64,000 nt of DNA from Blastopirellula marina (GCA_020721965.1 DYLS01000008.1:1-64000); one strand, 5' to 3'. Shown: positions 7,288 through 16,614, counted from the stretch's first letter. Notes: generated by a model not told the origin, from the letters alone. A program made the numbers and translations.

Positions 7288-8685
7288 TTACCTCAGTTGC
7301 TGGAGGAGGCTTATCGCCGCTGCGGTCATTCCTTGTCCCGCCTCGGGTTGAAACGGCGGGTAATCCAGAATCTTGGGGACCGTCAGCGCGGCATACTCGC
7401 CCGCCTGGTAAGCCTTTGGGTCGGGAAGATAACCAACAAACCCATCCGAATAACCCACCACAAGGGTGTGCGCGAAGTCGGAATCACGGCGTATCGTCAG
7501 CCCATAGCAGGTGTAAAGCTCCGCGGGGTGGAACACCAGGGCGACATCGCCTAAACGGAGCGCACTGAGCGTAATCGGCAATGCCTCCTGGGGCCAATCC
7601 CGATCCGCATTTCCGCGATACCAGTCTTCAGCGAATCCCGCGTCAACCCATTGGCCGGACTTGCATTGGTCGGGCGACTCCCGGTAGGTCTTTAACCAAT
7701 TCTGAAACAAAGCCATGTCGTAAGGCAAACGGAAATCGGTACGCACCGTGCGAAGCGGCAGGTATTGGACCGGGACCGCGCTGGCGATTGCCTTTTTCAA
7801 GGCTGGATAGATGGCGATCACGGTCTGTTGGATTTCTCCCCGCCAGTCGGATCCGTCGCCTGGATTGACGTCGCCGCAATGCCCCTGGAGAAAGGCCGGA
7901 TCGAGCCCCTCTTCTTCACGCAAGCGAGCCGCGACTTCCCCTGGCCAATCCGGCCCTGCCAGCTCGTCGGCATAGCACACGGCATGGGCCGAAAAGTGGT
8001 ACCAGCAAAGTGTTCGCTTGCCTTTTCGCGGAAAGAGCAAGACATGAATGGTGCGGTCCAGCCAGCGGTCGCCGTCCGTGGCCGCGGCATCAAATTGATC
8101 TTCCGTCTTGAAATTCTTGGTGGTGCGATTATGGCTGCCGCCCACGGCGATACTGGTTCCCAGAAGAAGTTCCGCTGGCGCGAGGTCTTCGACGGCACGC
8201 CGGGCAGCCTCCGCCGTCCGTTCTTCCACAGTGCGCATGAAATCTTCTGGCGGTGTCCCCCATTGCCTGGTAAAGCAGAAATTGGGCATGGAATGCGTAT
8301 GGGTAGCCGCCACGCGAATGTGATCCACGGGAACACCCGTCACCTCAGAAATTCTCTTTCGCACACGGTCGGCGAACGCCTCCGAAACGGCTGCCACCTC
8401 GACCGAGCAAACGAGGGCCTGGGCCTCTGCACTACGCAGTGCCAGGGCGCGAACGGAGGTCGGTTGACGAATCCCCCGGACGCGCCGTTCCTGGCCTGGG
8501 GGGCGGTGGAAGCCGCCAAGTTCCGTCCCCAAAGGAGGCGTGATATCGGCGACACCCTCGCCCGCCTGCAATGACGCATCTGCCTCACCGCGCGACGACT
8601 GCGGCAACGCCAAAGTGCAGGCGGAGACGCCACCGATTGCCAGAAACCGACGGCGCGAAATTGCCCAAGGAATATCTCTCGACAT
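7288..8685 (-). CDS. Tat-exported neutral ceramidase-like protein lacking the catalytic serine motif
   Basis: 465 residues. A twin-arginine signal (SRRRFLAIGG, residues 10-19) and hydrophobic stretch precede the mature part. GVADITPPLGTELGGF and the metal-ligand motif THTHSMPN place it in the neutral/alkaline non-lysosomal ceramidase family. It is shorter than true ceramidases (~650-700 residues), lacking the C-terminal Ig-like domain. In those enzymes the nucleophile is the Ser of GDVSPN; here the corresponding sequence reads CGDVNPG, with Asn in its place. A ceramide-amidase role is therefore doubtful, and it may act on another substrate. Planctomycetes carry many such paralogues. The neighbours give no pathway clue. 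Confidence 0.78.
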   Translation of the reverse strand: MSRDIPWAISRRRFLAIGGVSACTLALPQSSRGEADASLQAGEGVADITPPLGTELGGFHRPPGQERRVRGIRQPTSVRALALRSAEAQALVCSVEVAAVSEAFADRVRKRISEVTGVPVDHIRVAATHTHSMPNFCFTRQWGTPPEDFMRTVEERTAEAARRAVEDLAPAELLLGTSIAVGGSHNRTTKNFKTEDQFDAAATDGDRWLDRTIHVLLFPRKGKRTLCWYHFSAHAVCYADELAGPDWPGEVAARLREEEGLDPAFLQGHCGDVNPGDGSDWRGEIQQTVIAIYPALKKAIASAVPVQYLPLRTVRTDFRLPYDMALFQNWLKTYRESPDQCKSGQWVDAGFAEDWYRGNADRDWPQEALPITLSALRLGDVALVFHPAELYTCYGLTIRRDSDFAHTLVVGYSDGFVGYLPDPKAYQAGEYAALTVPKILDYPPFQPEAGQGMTAAAISLLQQLR

Positions 8686-9166
8686 GGTCTTGCCTCCTCC
8701 AGCAAACGGAAGGTCTTGCCGCTGATATTGCCGTTGATATTGCCGCCTCTACGCACGCGCCCCCAATTTAGCTACCATGCCGGACCGATGCAACGGAAAG
8801 TGAAGGGACCTCTGAACAACCCTCGTTGTTTCACAAATCTTGTAGCTTAGCTATAGCTCAGCCGTGAACGGTTACTCTGGTTACTCTAATTTTTTGCGAT
8901 TGGGCTTTACGGGCGTGAATCTTGCTGATGGTTGAATTATGATGGGGCAAGGGGGGATGATGGTAGCGTCTGGCATTGCCTACGCTGTTCCCGCCGCGAA
9001 GCCATCAAACTGCGACGCAGCGCATCGAGGATCGCACCAGGCCAAAGGGAGTGCCGTCGTGGTTGATCCAGCCTATATTCCATCCGCGAAAGATCGGGGC
9101 TGACCTCGGACGGCGGCGTCCGAGCGAGGCTTCGGAGTCTCAATTTGATGCAGAGGAGGTACGACC
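8686..9166. other. Intergenic region with one family C repeat
   Basis: 481 bases between divergent genes. Apart from the repeat at 8813-8875, the start of the downstream gene has a good GAGGAGGT ribosome site at about 9153. I see no other coding or RNA feature. Confidence 0.5.
8813..8875 (+). repeat. Dispersed repeat, family C
   Basis: TGAACAACCCTCGTTGTTTC at the start and GCCGTGAACGGTTAC at the end match the copy at 7203, with a slightly longer middle. Confidence 0.7.
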
Positions 9167-9934
9167 ATGCGAAGAGCCATGTGGATTGCGGCCTCGGCGC
9201 TGATCATCTTGGCGATGACCGCCGATGCCGCGTGGGCCGGCCGATTGGGCCTGTTCAAGAGGCGGGCCTGCCGTCGTGTGTCGCCCGCCGTGCTAGCCTT
9301 GCAGGCGGAGCGGGAAAAGGCCGAGCAAGCCAAGCAGGAGGCGGAAGAGGCCCAGGCCGCCGCGGAGGCAGCCCAAGCCCAGGCCGAGGCTGTCAAGGCC
9401 GCTGTGGAACAGGCCCTGAACTCCGTCAAGGAGGAGGCCGCCAAGGCGTTGGCCCAGATTCGCGCCGAGACGGAAGCCGCGCTTAAGGCCAAGGAGGAAG
9501 TGGCCCAGGCGTCTGCCCAGGCCAAGGCCGATGTTGCTGCGGCAGCCCAAGCCAAGGAGGAGGCCGCCAAGGTCAAAGCCGAGGCCGAGGCCCTGATGGC
9601 CCAGGCCAAGGCCGAGATGGAAAAGGTCCAGGCCGCCAAAGCCCAAGCCGAACAAGCGGCCGCGGCCGTCAAGGCCGAGCAGGAAAAGCTGACCGCCGCG
9701 CAAGCCGAGCTACAGAAGCAGCAGCAGGCGGTCAACGAGGCCAAGGCACAAGTGGAGGCCATGAAGGCGGAGCTGGAAAAGGCGAAGGCGGAGGCCGCCA
9801 AGCCTGACGCATCGGCGGGAGGGGAGGCCGCCCCTGCCCCACCAGAAACCCCCGGGTCAGCCGACGCGAACGCTAACCGTGAAAATGCCCCGGGCGCCGA
9901 GGCCGCTCCCGCGGGGGCTTCGGCGCAGCAATAG
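9167..9934 (+). CDS. Secreted Ala/Glu/Lys-rich coiled-coil protein
   Basis: 255 residues. Residues 1-24 form a signal peptide ending at AWAG. Residues ~45-210 are a nearly unbroken alpha-helical coiled coil built of A, E, K and Q (repeats of AKAEAE and QAKEEAAK type). The tail from ~215 is Pro/Ala/Gly-rich and probably disordered. There are no cysteines in the helix and no transmembrane segment after the signal. It resembles TolA-like or stalk-like periplasmic spacers in composition only, so I do not assign a function. A GAGGAGGT ribosome site precedes the ATG. It is followed by a strong terminator at 10026-10063 and is probably transcribed alone. Confidence 0.75.
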   Translation: MRRAMWIAASALIILAMTADAAWAGRLGLFKRRACRRVSPAVLALQAEREKAEQAKQEAEEAQAAAEAAQAQAEAVKAAVEQALNSVKEEAAKALAQIRAETEAALKAKEEVAQASAQAKADVAAAAQAKEEAAKVKAEAEALMAQAKAEMEKVQAAKAQAEQAAAAVKAEQEKLTAAQAELQKQQQAVNEAKAQVEAMKAELEKAKAEAAKPDASAGGEAAPAPPETPGSADANANRENAPGAEAAPAGASAQQ

Positions 9935-10025
9935 GCCGCACCGGTCCCGGCCACCGATCCGTGAGCCTTTCCCATCCTGACGGCCCACGGAATCGCCGGT
10001 TGACGAGCGGCGATTTCGCGGATTT

Positions 10026-10063
10026 GGCCGAGGTCTTCCCGATGGAAACCTCGGCCTTTTTTT
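10026..10063 (+). terminator. Rho-independent terminator
   Basis: Perfect 8-bp stem GGCCGAGG/CCTCGGCC with a 15-base loop, followed directly by seven T. It lies 92 bases after the coiled-coil gene. Confidence 0.85.
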
Positions 10064-10290
10064 GCGCCCGTCGGCACACAGGCGGCAAGAGAAGGGGCAT
10101 CCCCCGCCCCAGGATACGCGGTGACCGCCAAAACTTCGCGAAGATTCGGCCATTGATTCGGGCGAGGACGGCAACTACTCTGGAAAATGGGCATCGTTCT
10201 CTGTCTCTCTTTGAATGCCGCGGAATCGGCGACCTTCACGCAGCGTTGATTCCTATAGCCACAAGCCATGTATTTTTGAGAAGGTGTTGG

Positions 10291-11163
10291 ATGTCTCTAT
10301 CCCGCGTCGCCTGTTGGATGTGCATACTGGTGTGGATCAACTTGTGCGGGCCATACGCGCCCTTCTGCCGGGGAGCCGAGGACTTTCCTACGACGGTCCT
10401 TTGGGCCACGGTGAAGGTAGTCAACCCCGGATCGACCGCCACGGCCGTGCTGATCCGTTCTCCGCAGGGCAAACTCGTCTTGTTGTCGGCGAACCATGTT
10501 TTCGAGTCCATGAGAGGGGACGAATGCACGGTGATTTTGCACCGCCGCGACGAGAAGGGCAGCCTCCAGATGAATCCGAAGCCGCTCACGATTCGGCGCG
10601 AAGGCAAGCCGGAGTGGCAAAAGCACCCCGCCGTGGACCTGGCGGTCATGCCCGTGCCCTTTTCGGAGGAGGATAACCTGGCGATTCTGCCGTGGGAATC
10701 GCTGGCCACGGTCGAGGACCTGGAGCGGCTGTCGCTTCAGCCCGGCGAGTTGGTTCGCGCTATCGGCTTTCCGCACGGCAACGCATTCAAGGGAAGCCCA
10801 CTGGAGTTCGGCGTGGTGCGATTGGGCTGCCTTGCCAACTACCCCATTCTGCCGATCGAGTCTGATCGCCCCTGGCTGATCGACTTGAACACTTTCGAGG
10901 GCGACAGCGGAGGGCCGGTTTACGTTTGGGATCCGCACCATGACCAAGACGGAAATCCAGGCCCGTCCAAGAACGGTTCGATCGTGGGGATCATCGTCGC
11001 GCAGCACTTCCTCGACGAGGAGTACAAGTTGATCTATTCCAGCGGCAAGACCAGGTTGCGGCTGGGCATGGCAATCGTGCTGTCTGCGCCGCTGGCGCGG
11101 GAAGCCGTGGAGCGGTCGATCCAGGCCGCGCCTACGACTTCCGAGGAACCGGCCACGCAATGA
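10291..11163 (+). CDS. Secreted trypsin-like serine protease
   Basis: 290 residues. The ORF is open further upstream, but that part overlaps the terminator of the previous gene; ATG 10291 follows GAGAAGGTG and begins a signal peptide (to about residue 30). The catalytic triad is visible: His in LLSANHVFES, Asp in HPAVDLAVMPV and Ser in EGDSGGPVYV. The fold is the chymotrypsin/DegP type. No PDZ domain follows, so it is not a full HtrA. The C-terminal ~25 residues after LAREAVERSI are short and helical. Probable role is periplasmic or surface proteolysis with unknown substrate. It converges on uppP. Confidence 0.82.
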   Translation: MSLSRVACWMCILVWINLCGPYAPFCRGAEDFPTTVLWATVKVVNPGSTATAVLIRSPQGKLVLLSANHVFESMRGDECTVILHRRDEKGSLQMNPKPLTIRREGKPEWQKHPAVDLAVMPVPFSEEDNLAILPWESLATVEDLERLSLQPGELVRAIGFPHGNAFKGSPLEFGVVRLGCLANYPILPIESDRPWLIDLNTFEGDSGGPVYVWDPHHDQDGNPGPSKNGSIVGIIVAQHFLDEEYKLIYSSGKTRLRLGMAIVLSAPLAREAVERSIQAAPTTSEEPATQ

Positions 11164-11278
11164 CCCCAGCCGCGTCGCTGCGCCGAATGGCGTATTCCAG
11201 GCGTTGTACAGCGGCTCAGCAGGTGCACAGCGGCCAGCAGAAATGGGCGGGCGTGGGATCGGTTCGCAGGCCTTCGCG

Positions 11279-12115
11279 TCAGGATCGCAATTGCCAGGCG
11301 ATCACGAGGGGGGAGAGGACAAACACGTAGGCCGCGAACCAGCCCAGCCTCCCCTTTTGCAGCCAGGAAACGAGCCAGCAGAGGGAGGCCCAACTGACCA
11401 CGCAGGCCAAGCCCGCTCCCAGCACCAGCGGGGCGGCATCGAGGGAGTGGGTGGTTTTCTGTGCCGCGTCGAGGGCCTCCAGCAGACCGGCGCCGGCCAT
11501 GGCAGGCAGGGCCAGCAAGAAGGAAAACGCGGCCGCCTCTTCTCGTTTCAATCCGCAAAACAAGCCCGCGGCGATCGTCGAGCCGCTCCGCGACAGCCCC
11601 GGCAGGATGGCAAAGGCCTGAAAGACGCCGATGCCCAAGGCCTGGGGGTAAGTCAATTGGTTGCCCGAACCCGTGCCGCGCCCGTGTCGCGATTCCCTCC
11701 AGCGCGCCGCGATCAATAGCCCTCCCGTGACGGCGAACATGACTCCCGCCAATAGGGCGTTCTCCAATGGATCCCAACGGAAGCGGCCTGTAAACCACTT
11801 ATCCAAGAACCCCTTGTAAGCCACACCCACCACTCCCGCCGGGATGCTACCGACCAGGATCAGGCCGATCAGCCGACGATCGCTACCGAACATGCGCACG
11901 ATGCGGCTCCAGTAGAAGACCACGATCGCCAGCAGCGACCCCATGTGCAGGGCGATATTGACGGTCAGCTTTTCATCCACAGGATGGCCGTATTGATCGA
12001 ACAGCGAGGCCAGAACGATCACATGCCCGGAGGAGCTGATGGGCAGGACCTCGGTCACGCCTTGCACTACCGCCAGGACGGCAATTTCGAGATATTCCCA
12101 CACGTTGAATGGCAT
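11279..12115 (-). CDS. uppP: Undecaprenyl-diphosphatase UppP (BacA)
   Basis: 278 residues from ATG 12115; the frame extends upstream but the first helix starts here (MPFNVWEYL). UppP dephosphorylates undecaprenyl pyrophosphate at the outer face of the membrane to recycle the lipid carrier of cell-wall synthesis. Family motifs are complete: the Glu-rich first motif VQGVTEVLPISSSGH near the N terminus and LPGLSRSGSTI in the second inverted repeat, with the catalytic Glu, Ser and Arg. Six to eight hydrophobic helices are apparent. Length is normal (~270). Over-expression of the family gives bacitracin resistance. Confidence 0.93.
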   Translation of the reverse strand: MPFNVWEYLEIAVLAVVQGVTEVLPISSSGHVIVLASLFDQYGHPVDEKLTVNIALHMGSLLAIVVFYWSRIVRMFGSDRRLIGLILVGSIPAGVVGVAYKGFLDKWFTGRFRWDPLENALLAGVMFAVTGGLLIAARWRESRHGRGTGSGNQLTYPQALGIGVFQAFAILPGLSRSGSTIAAGLFCGLKREEAAAFSFLLALPAMAGAGLLEALDAAQKTTHSLDAAPLVLGAGLACVVSWASLCWLVSWLQKGRLGWFAAYVFVLSPLVIAWQLRS

Positions 12116-12313
12116 CGCGAGCCTCGCAGTCGATCCTATAGGATGTATGCCCCGGGCTTCATCGGTCAAATCTCCCAATTGTAGCTCATGGCAGCACGGG
12201 GAGGAGTGATCGCCCCCTTTCCCAGCCGGATCGGTACAATTCCCCGGAAGGCAGCGACGGTCTGTGGTGGCAGCCTAGCGGCGGGCAAGGCCGGTCCTGC
12301 CGGGGCTGGCCCA

Positions 12314-12382
12314 CCTCGGGCTTACGCCCGAGGCTCGTATCCCGCTGCAGACGCCCCACGAGCCACCAGCGTAAGCTGGTGG
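12314..12382 (-). repeat. 69-base composite palindromic element (B+A), inverted copy
   Basis: Type B hairpin 12314-12333 and type A hairpin 12363-12382 face the minus orientation with a 29-base linker. Total length is exactly 69, as in the four other composites. It lies between divergent uppP and the SRAP gene, 28 bases before the SRAP ATG. Confidence 0.8.
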
Positions 12383-12410
12383 TAAAGCCTTTCCTTGGGA
12401 GCATAATCGA

Positions 12411-13136
12411 ATGTGTGGGCGATTTACGTTGAGAACAAATCCCAAGACTGTGGCCGACCATTTCGGACTGCCCGAGCTGCCATTGCTGGAACCGCGATAC
12501 AACATTGCCCCACGGCAGCCGGTGGATATCATCCGCGAGGTCTCGTCCCCGGCCAGTGCAGGAAAAGACTTGGCTGCGTCGCACGTTGGCCTCGCGCTCG
12601 AATGCAGCCGCGTGCAATGGGGATTGGTCCCACCATGGGCGAAGGACGCTGGGCAAGCGGGTTGGATCAACGTCCGCTCGGAGACGGCCGCGGCGCGGCC
12701 TGCCTTTCGCTCCGCCCTGCGCTACCGCCGATGCCTGGTCCCCGCGGACGGCTTTTACGAGTGGAAAAAACGCGACGGCTGCAAGCAGCCCTACTTCATC
12801 CACTTTCGCGATGATCGGCTGTTCGCCTTCGCCGGGCTATGGGAATATCGCGAGGCGGACGATGGTTCGGTACTCGAATCGTGCGTCATCATGACGACGG
12901 CCCCCAATTCCCTGATGCTGGAGATGCACGACCGCATGCCGGTGATCCTCCCGCCCTCGCACTACACGGAGTGGCTGAACCCCGATCTCCAAGACCCTGC
13001 TCCGCTGCAATCGCTATTGTGCCCCTACCCCGCAGACGAGATGGAGGCTTTTCCCGTGGGCAATTACGTCAATGCGACGGTCCACGAAGGCCCCCGCTGT
13101 CTCCAGCGTGACGAAGGCCCCGGCTCGCTGTTCTAA
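12411..13136 (+). CDS. SRAP-domain protein (HMCES/YedK-like abasic-site DNA-protein crosslinker)
   Basis: 241 residues. The protein begins MCGRFTL, so removal of Met exposes Cys2, the residue that forms a thiazolidine link with abasic sites in single-stranded DNA. Other active-site residues are visible: Asn87 (INVRSET), Glu117 (DGFYEWKK) and His173 (MHDRMPVIL). YedK-like proteins protect abasic sites during replication and are often LexA-controlled; no LexA box is recognisable here. GGGAG lies ten bases before the ATG. The palindromic composite at 12314-12382 occupies most of the upstream region. Confidence 0.92.
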   Translation: MCGRFTLRTNPKTVADHFGLPELPLLEPRYNIAPRQPVDIIREVSSPASAGKDLAASHVGLALECSRVQWGLVPPWAKDAGQAGWINVRSETAAARPAFRSALRYRRCLVPADGFYEWKKRDGCKQPYFIHFRDDRLFAFAGLWEYREADDGSVLESCVIMTTAPNSLMLEMHDRMPVILPPSHYTEWLNPDLQDPAPLQSLLCPYPADEMEAFPVGNYVNATVHEGPRCLQRDEGPGSLF

Positions 13137-13630
13137 ACGCGTCCGCGGTCGCTGGGACGGTTCGCTTGCCGGGACGGTCGCCTCTCTGGGTGGCCTGCAT
13201 TTCCGCCTGGAGTGGACTCGGCATCGAAGCCGCATAGGATGCGTGACGAGCACGGTCCTTTGCAGTCAGGCGGCGCTGGCGAAGCACGCTACGCTGACCG
13301 GATACTCGCGGAGCACGCTACGGTTGCCGTCTCCACTATCTGGACGCTGCGCATGTTCTCAACGTCCGAGGGGGCATCGCCGGACGAGAGGGGCCTGCGA
13401 ATCATTTGCGAAAAACGGGTAGGCAAGGGATGAGGCTTCTCGCAAGGAATCCGGCCTCCGGCAGGGGCACGAGGTTGCCCACCCCTACACCGGACCTTCG
13501 GCGGACGTAGAATGAAACATTCGATGGGGGTGCGGCTTCACGGTCGAAGCCACCGACGCAGGGATTTGCTAGATCCGCGCCGCAACGCCTCCTGGGAGTC
13601 CTACGCTTTCGTCACGAGGTCGGTTGCGTC
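13137..13630. other. Intergenic region, no feature seen
   Basis: 494 bases between the SRAP gene and malQ on the same strand. Short ORFs on both strands lack family resemblance and good ribosome sites. I see no hairpin-plus-T-run or repeat. Confidence 0.4.
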
Positions 13631-15187
13631 ATGCGAAGTTGCGGCGTGCTATTGCATCCCACATCGCTACCCTCTCCGTACGGGATCGGCGACTTGGGCC
13701 GATCCGCTTATCGCTTCGTCGATTGGTTGGTGGAGGCGGGGCAGGGCTACTGGCAGATTCTGCCCCTCGGCCCGGTGGACGAGCATGGCTCGCCCTACAA
13801 GTCGGCCTCGGCGTTTGCTGGCAACGAGCTATTGATTTCGCCGGACGTGCTGGTGGAGTGGGAGTTGGTGGGACGAGGGGACGTGGAGGACCTTTGCCCG
13901 CCCGATTTTCCCGCCGATTGCCACGTCGATTTTCCTGCCGTGCGTCGCCGCAAGACGGCCCTCCTAGACCGGGCGTTCTCCGTCTTCCTTCAGCGAAAGG
14001 ACCCGGAGCTGCGAGCGGACTTCCAGACCTTCTGTCAGGCCAAGGCACGCTGGCTCTATCCCTTCGCGTGGTATAGCGCCCTCAGCGAGCTGCATGGCGG
14101 ATTGCCCTGGAATCGGTGGGACCGCAAATACGCCGCTGTCAATCTGGAGACCGCCTTCAGCTCGTACGAAGCAAGTCTAGGGCAAGTTCCCAAGGACATC
14201 CGCTCGGCCTTCGAAAGGCATTGCTTTCGGCAGTTTCTCTTTTTCCGACAGTGGGGCGGATTGCATCGCTACGCGAGGGAGCAGGGCGTTTCCATCTTTG
14301 GGGACATCCCGATCTACGTGGCCTACGAGAGTGCCGACGTCTGGGCCTATCCGCGATACTTCCTGCTCGACGAAAACGGCTCGCCGTTGGAGGTCGCCGG
14401 TGTCCCGCCCGACTATTTCAACGCCACGGGCCAACTGTGGGGCAACCTGGTCTATCGTTGGGATGCCTTGCGGGAAGATGGCTATCGCTGGTGGATCGAG
14501 CGATTGCGGGCGGTTTTCGATCTGGTCGATTTGGCGCGGATCGATCACTTTCGTGGTTTGGAGGCCTTCTGGTCGGTCCCGGCCTGGCATGCCACGGCCG
14601 AGCATGGGCGGTGGATTCCCGGCCCGGGCGAGGAGCTTCTCCAACGCTTGCTGGCAGAGTGGGCTGGCCCCTGGAACGTCCGCGGCGACGGCCGCCGGAG
14701 CCTGCCGATCGTGGCCGAAGACCTGGGCCACATCACGCCGCCGGTGATCGCGTTGCGGAAGCAGTTCGGCCTTCCGGGCATGGCGGTTTTGCAATTCGCC
14801 TTTGGCACTTCCCAAGTCGATGCCTTTTTGCCCGATCGCGTGGACGCCGATACCGTGATGTACAGCGGCACGCACGACAACGATACCAGCCGCGGTTGGT
14901 TCATCCGCGAGGTGCTCCCCCGCCGCGAGCTTATGGATCGGTTGAGTCGCTATTGCCGACCGTCGCCGGAGACCATCCATTGGAGCATGATCGAGCTGGC
15001 CTTTCGTTCCCGATCAGAGATCGCCATCGTGCCGCTCCAGGACGTGCTGGGACTGGATTCCGACGCCCGGATGAACACCCCCGGCACACCGCACAATAAC
15101 TGGCGCTGGCGATTCGACGATGCGGCGTTGACCGATGATCTGGCCGAGCGTTTGCGGCGGGTGTCCGCCGAGGCCGTCGTCGTGTGA
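13631..15187 (+). CDS. malQ: 4-alpha-glucanotransferase (amylomaltase) MalQ
   Basis: 518 residues, typical of GH77. It transfers 1,4-alpha-glucan segments between maltodextrins or glycogen breakdown products in the cytoplasm. The N terminus has the family's LLHPTSLPSPYGIGDLG. The catalytic core includes DLARIDHFRGL (nucleophile Asp), VAEDLG (acid/base Glu) and GTHDNDTSRGW (transition-state stabilising Asp). The end has GTPHNNWRWR. No other maltose or glycogen genes are adjacent. The ATG is close to a weak GAGG site. A 41-base direct repeat follows the stop. Confidence 0.95.
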   Translation: MRSCGVLLHPTSLPSPYGIGDLGRSAYRFVDWLVEAGQGYWQILPLGPVDEHGSPYKSASAFAGNELLISPDVLVEWELVGRGDVEDLCPPDFPADCHVDFPAVRRRKTALLDRAFSVFLQRKDPELRADFQTFCQAKARWLYPFAWYSALSELHGGLPWNRWDRKYAAVNLETAFSSYEASLGQVPKDIRSAFERHCFRQFLFFRQWGGLHRYAREQGVSIFGDIPIYVAYESADVWAYPRYFLLDENGSPLEVAGVPPDYFNATGQLWGNLVYRWDALREDGYRWWIERLRAVFDLVDLARIDHFRGLEAFWSVPAWHATAEHGRWIPGPGEELLQRLLAEWAGPWNVRGDGRRSLPIVAEDLGHITPPVIALRKQFGLPGMAVLQFAFGTSQVDAFLPDRVDADTVMYSGTHDNDTSRGWFIREVLPRRELMDRLSRYCRPSPETIHWSMIELAFRSRSEIAIVPLQDVLGLDSDARMNTPGTPHNNWRWRFDDAALTDDLAERLRRVSAEAVVV

Positions 15188-15204
15188 GCCGCGGTACGCC
15201 CTTG

Positions 15205-15245
15205 CAGCGAGTCTCGGGCGAGGAAGTGTCCACCATACCTGTCGC
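15205..15245 (+). repeat. 41-base direct repeat, copy 1
   Basis: Contains GGCGAGGAAGTGTCCAC followed by CCTGTCG. It matches 15281-15321 at most positions; the two copies are 76 bases apart start to start, just after malQ. Confidence 0.65.
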
Positions 15246-15280
15246 GGCGGTCGAGGCCATAAAATCGGCCGTCGATCCTT

Positions 15281-15321
15281 ACAGCGTTTCTCCGGCGAGG
15301 AAGTGTCCACTAGGCCTGTCG
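15281..15321 (+). repeat. 41-base direct repeat, copy 2
   Basis: Second copy with the same GGCGAGGAAGTGTCCAC core and CCTGTCG end. It lies between the convergent malQ and mtnA genes. Confidence 0.65.
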
Positions 15322-15354
15322 AGCAGGGAGAGGGATGATTCCATGGGTCCAGGC

Positions 15355-16506
15355 TCAGCCGTCTCGGGACGACCGCGATTCCCGACGGGCGGCGCCGTCC
15401 GAAAACCCCACCTCCGTTTCCGATCCCCCCAAGGCCCGGGCGATGGTCTCGGTGCAAACAGGCGAGATGACCCCGCCCTCGAAGATGATGCCACGGATCA
15501 GCTTCGCGGGCGTGACGTCGAAGGCTGGGTTGTACACGTCCACCCCGTCGGGCGAGGTGGGACGGCCGAATCCGTGGGTCACTTCGCGGGGATCGCGTTG
15601 TTCGATGGGGATTTTCGTGCCGTCGGCCAGGCTCAAATCGAAGGTGGTACGGGGGGCGGCCACATAAAATGGCACACCGTGGTAGGCCGCCAAGATGGCC
15701 AGGCCGTAGGTGCCAATCTTGTTGGCTGTGTCGCCGTTGGCCGCGATGCGGTCCGCGCCCACGATCACGGCCTGCACGCGGCCTTCGCGGAGGACTTGAG
15801 CGGCCATGTTGTCGCACAGCAGCGTGACTGGCACACCATTGGCCTGCAACTCCCATGCGGTCAGCCGGGCGCCCTGCAAGAGCGGTCGGGTCTCGTCGGC
15901 ATACACGTGGACGCGCTTGCCCGCCTCCACGGCCGCATAGATCGCCGCCAAGGCGGTCCCGTATTCCGAGGTCGCCAACCCGCCTGCATTGCAATGCGTT
16001 AAAACGCCGTCGCCGTCCTGGAGCAGCCCGGCACCATGCCGCCCGATGGCCCGGCACAAGCGGCGGTCTTCATCGTGGATGGCCTGGGCCTCCGCCAAGA
16101 GCGCCGACGCGATGGCAGGAACCGAAGTGCTCGCCGCCAGACGGTGCGCCAGCTTCTGCATCCGATCCAAGGCCCAAAACAGATTCACGGCCGTGGGGCG
16201 CGATCCGGCCAAGTAGTCCCGTACGCCATCCACTTCTCGGACGAACTTCGCCGCATCGTTGCACCCGGCAAGCTTGCGGACACCCAGGTACAAGCCATAG
16301 GCAGCGGCGATCCCAATGGCCGGCGCCCCGCGGACCCGCAACTGGTGAATCGCTTCCCAAACCACGGCGGCATCGCGGCATTCCAAATAGCGGACTTCGC
16401 GGGGGAGCAGGGTCTGATCCAATAGGCGCAGAAAGCCGTCCTCCCCGTCCACCCATTCCAACGACAAAACCATCCGCGATGCCACGCCGGGACTCCTATC
16501 GTTCAT
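15355..16506 (-). CDS. mtnA: S-methyl-5-thioribose-1-phosphate isomerase MtnA
   Basis: 383 residues. It converts methylthioribose-1-phosphate to the ribulose form in methionine salvage. Family motifs are complete: RGAPAIGIAAAYG near 59, THCNAGGLAT with the catalytic Cys near 170, and VGADRIAANGDTANKIGTY with the catalytic Asp near 250. C-terminal ERNPREVT-like sequence reads QRDPREVTHGFGRP. The protein is slightly longer than usual (~345-360) at both ends; ATG 16473 is a second possible start. No other methionine-salvage gene is nearby. Relationship to eIF2B-type regulators is excluded by the intact catalytic residues. Confidence 0.94.
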   Translation of the reverse strand: MNDRSPGVASRMVLSLEWVDGEDGFLRLLDQTLLPREVRYLECRDAAVVWEAIHQLRVRGAPAIGIAAAYGLYLGVRKLAGCNDAAKFVREVDGVRDYLAGSRPTAVNLFWALDRMQKLAHRLAASTSVPAIASALLAEAQAIHDEDRRLCRAIGRHGAGLLQDGDGVLTHCNAGGLATSEYGTALAAIYAAVEAGKRVHVYADETRPLLQGARLTAWELQANGVPVTLLCDNMAAQVLREGRVQAVIVGADRIAANGDTANKIGTYGLAILAAYHGVPFYVAAPRTTFDLSLADGTKIPIEQRDPREVTHGFGRPTSPDGVDVYNPAFDVTPAKLIRGIIFEGGVISPVCTETIARALGGSETEVGFSDGAARRESRSSRDG

Positions 16507-16614
16507 CCGGTTCCAGGAGGCGGGACGGCCCGATCCTCCGCACGCAATCTCCAGTGCAGGCTGGTCTTCGCCGCTTCCCCAACCAGGAGGCCATCACTTG
16601 CAGGCGGTAACCGA

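Noticed and set aside
9961-10290. N-terminal extension of the trypsin-like protease
   Set aside because: It would read through a Rho-independent terminator and lacks conservation; the signal peptide begins at 10291.
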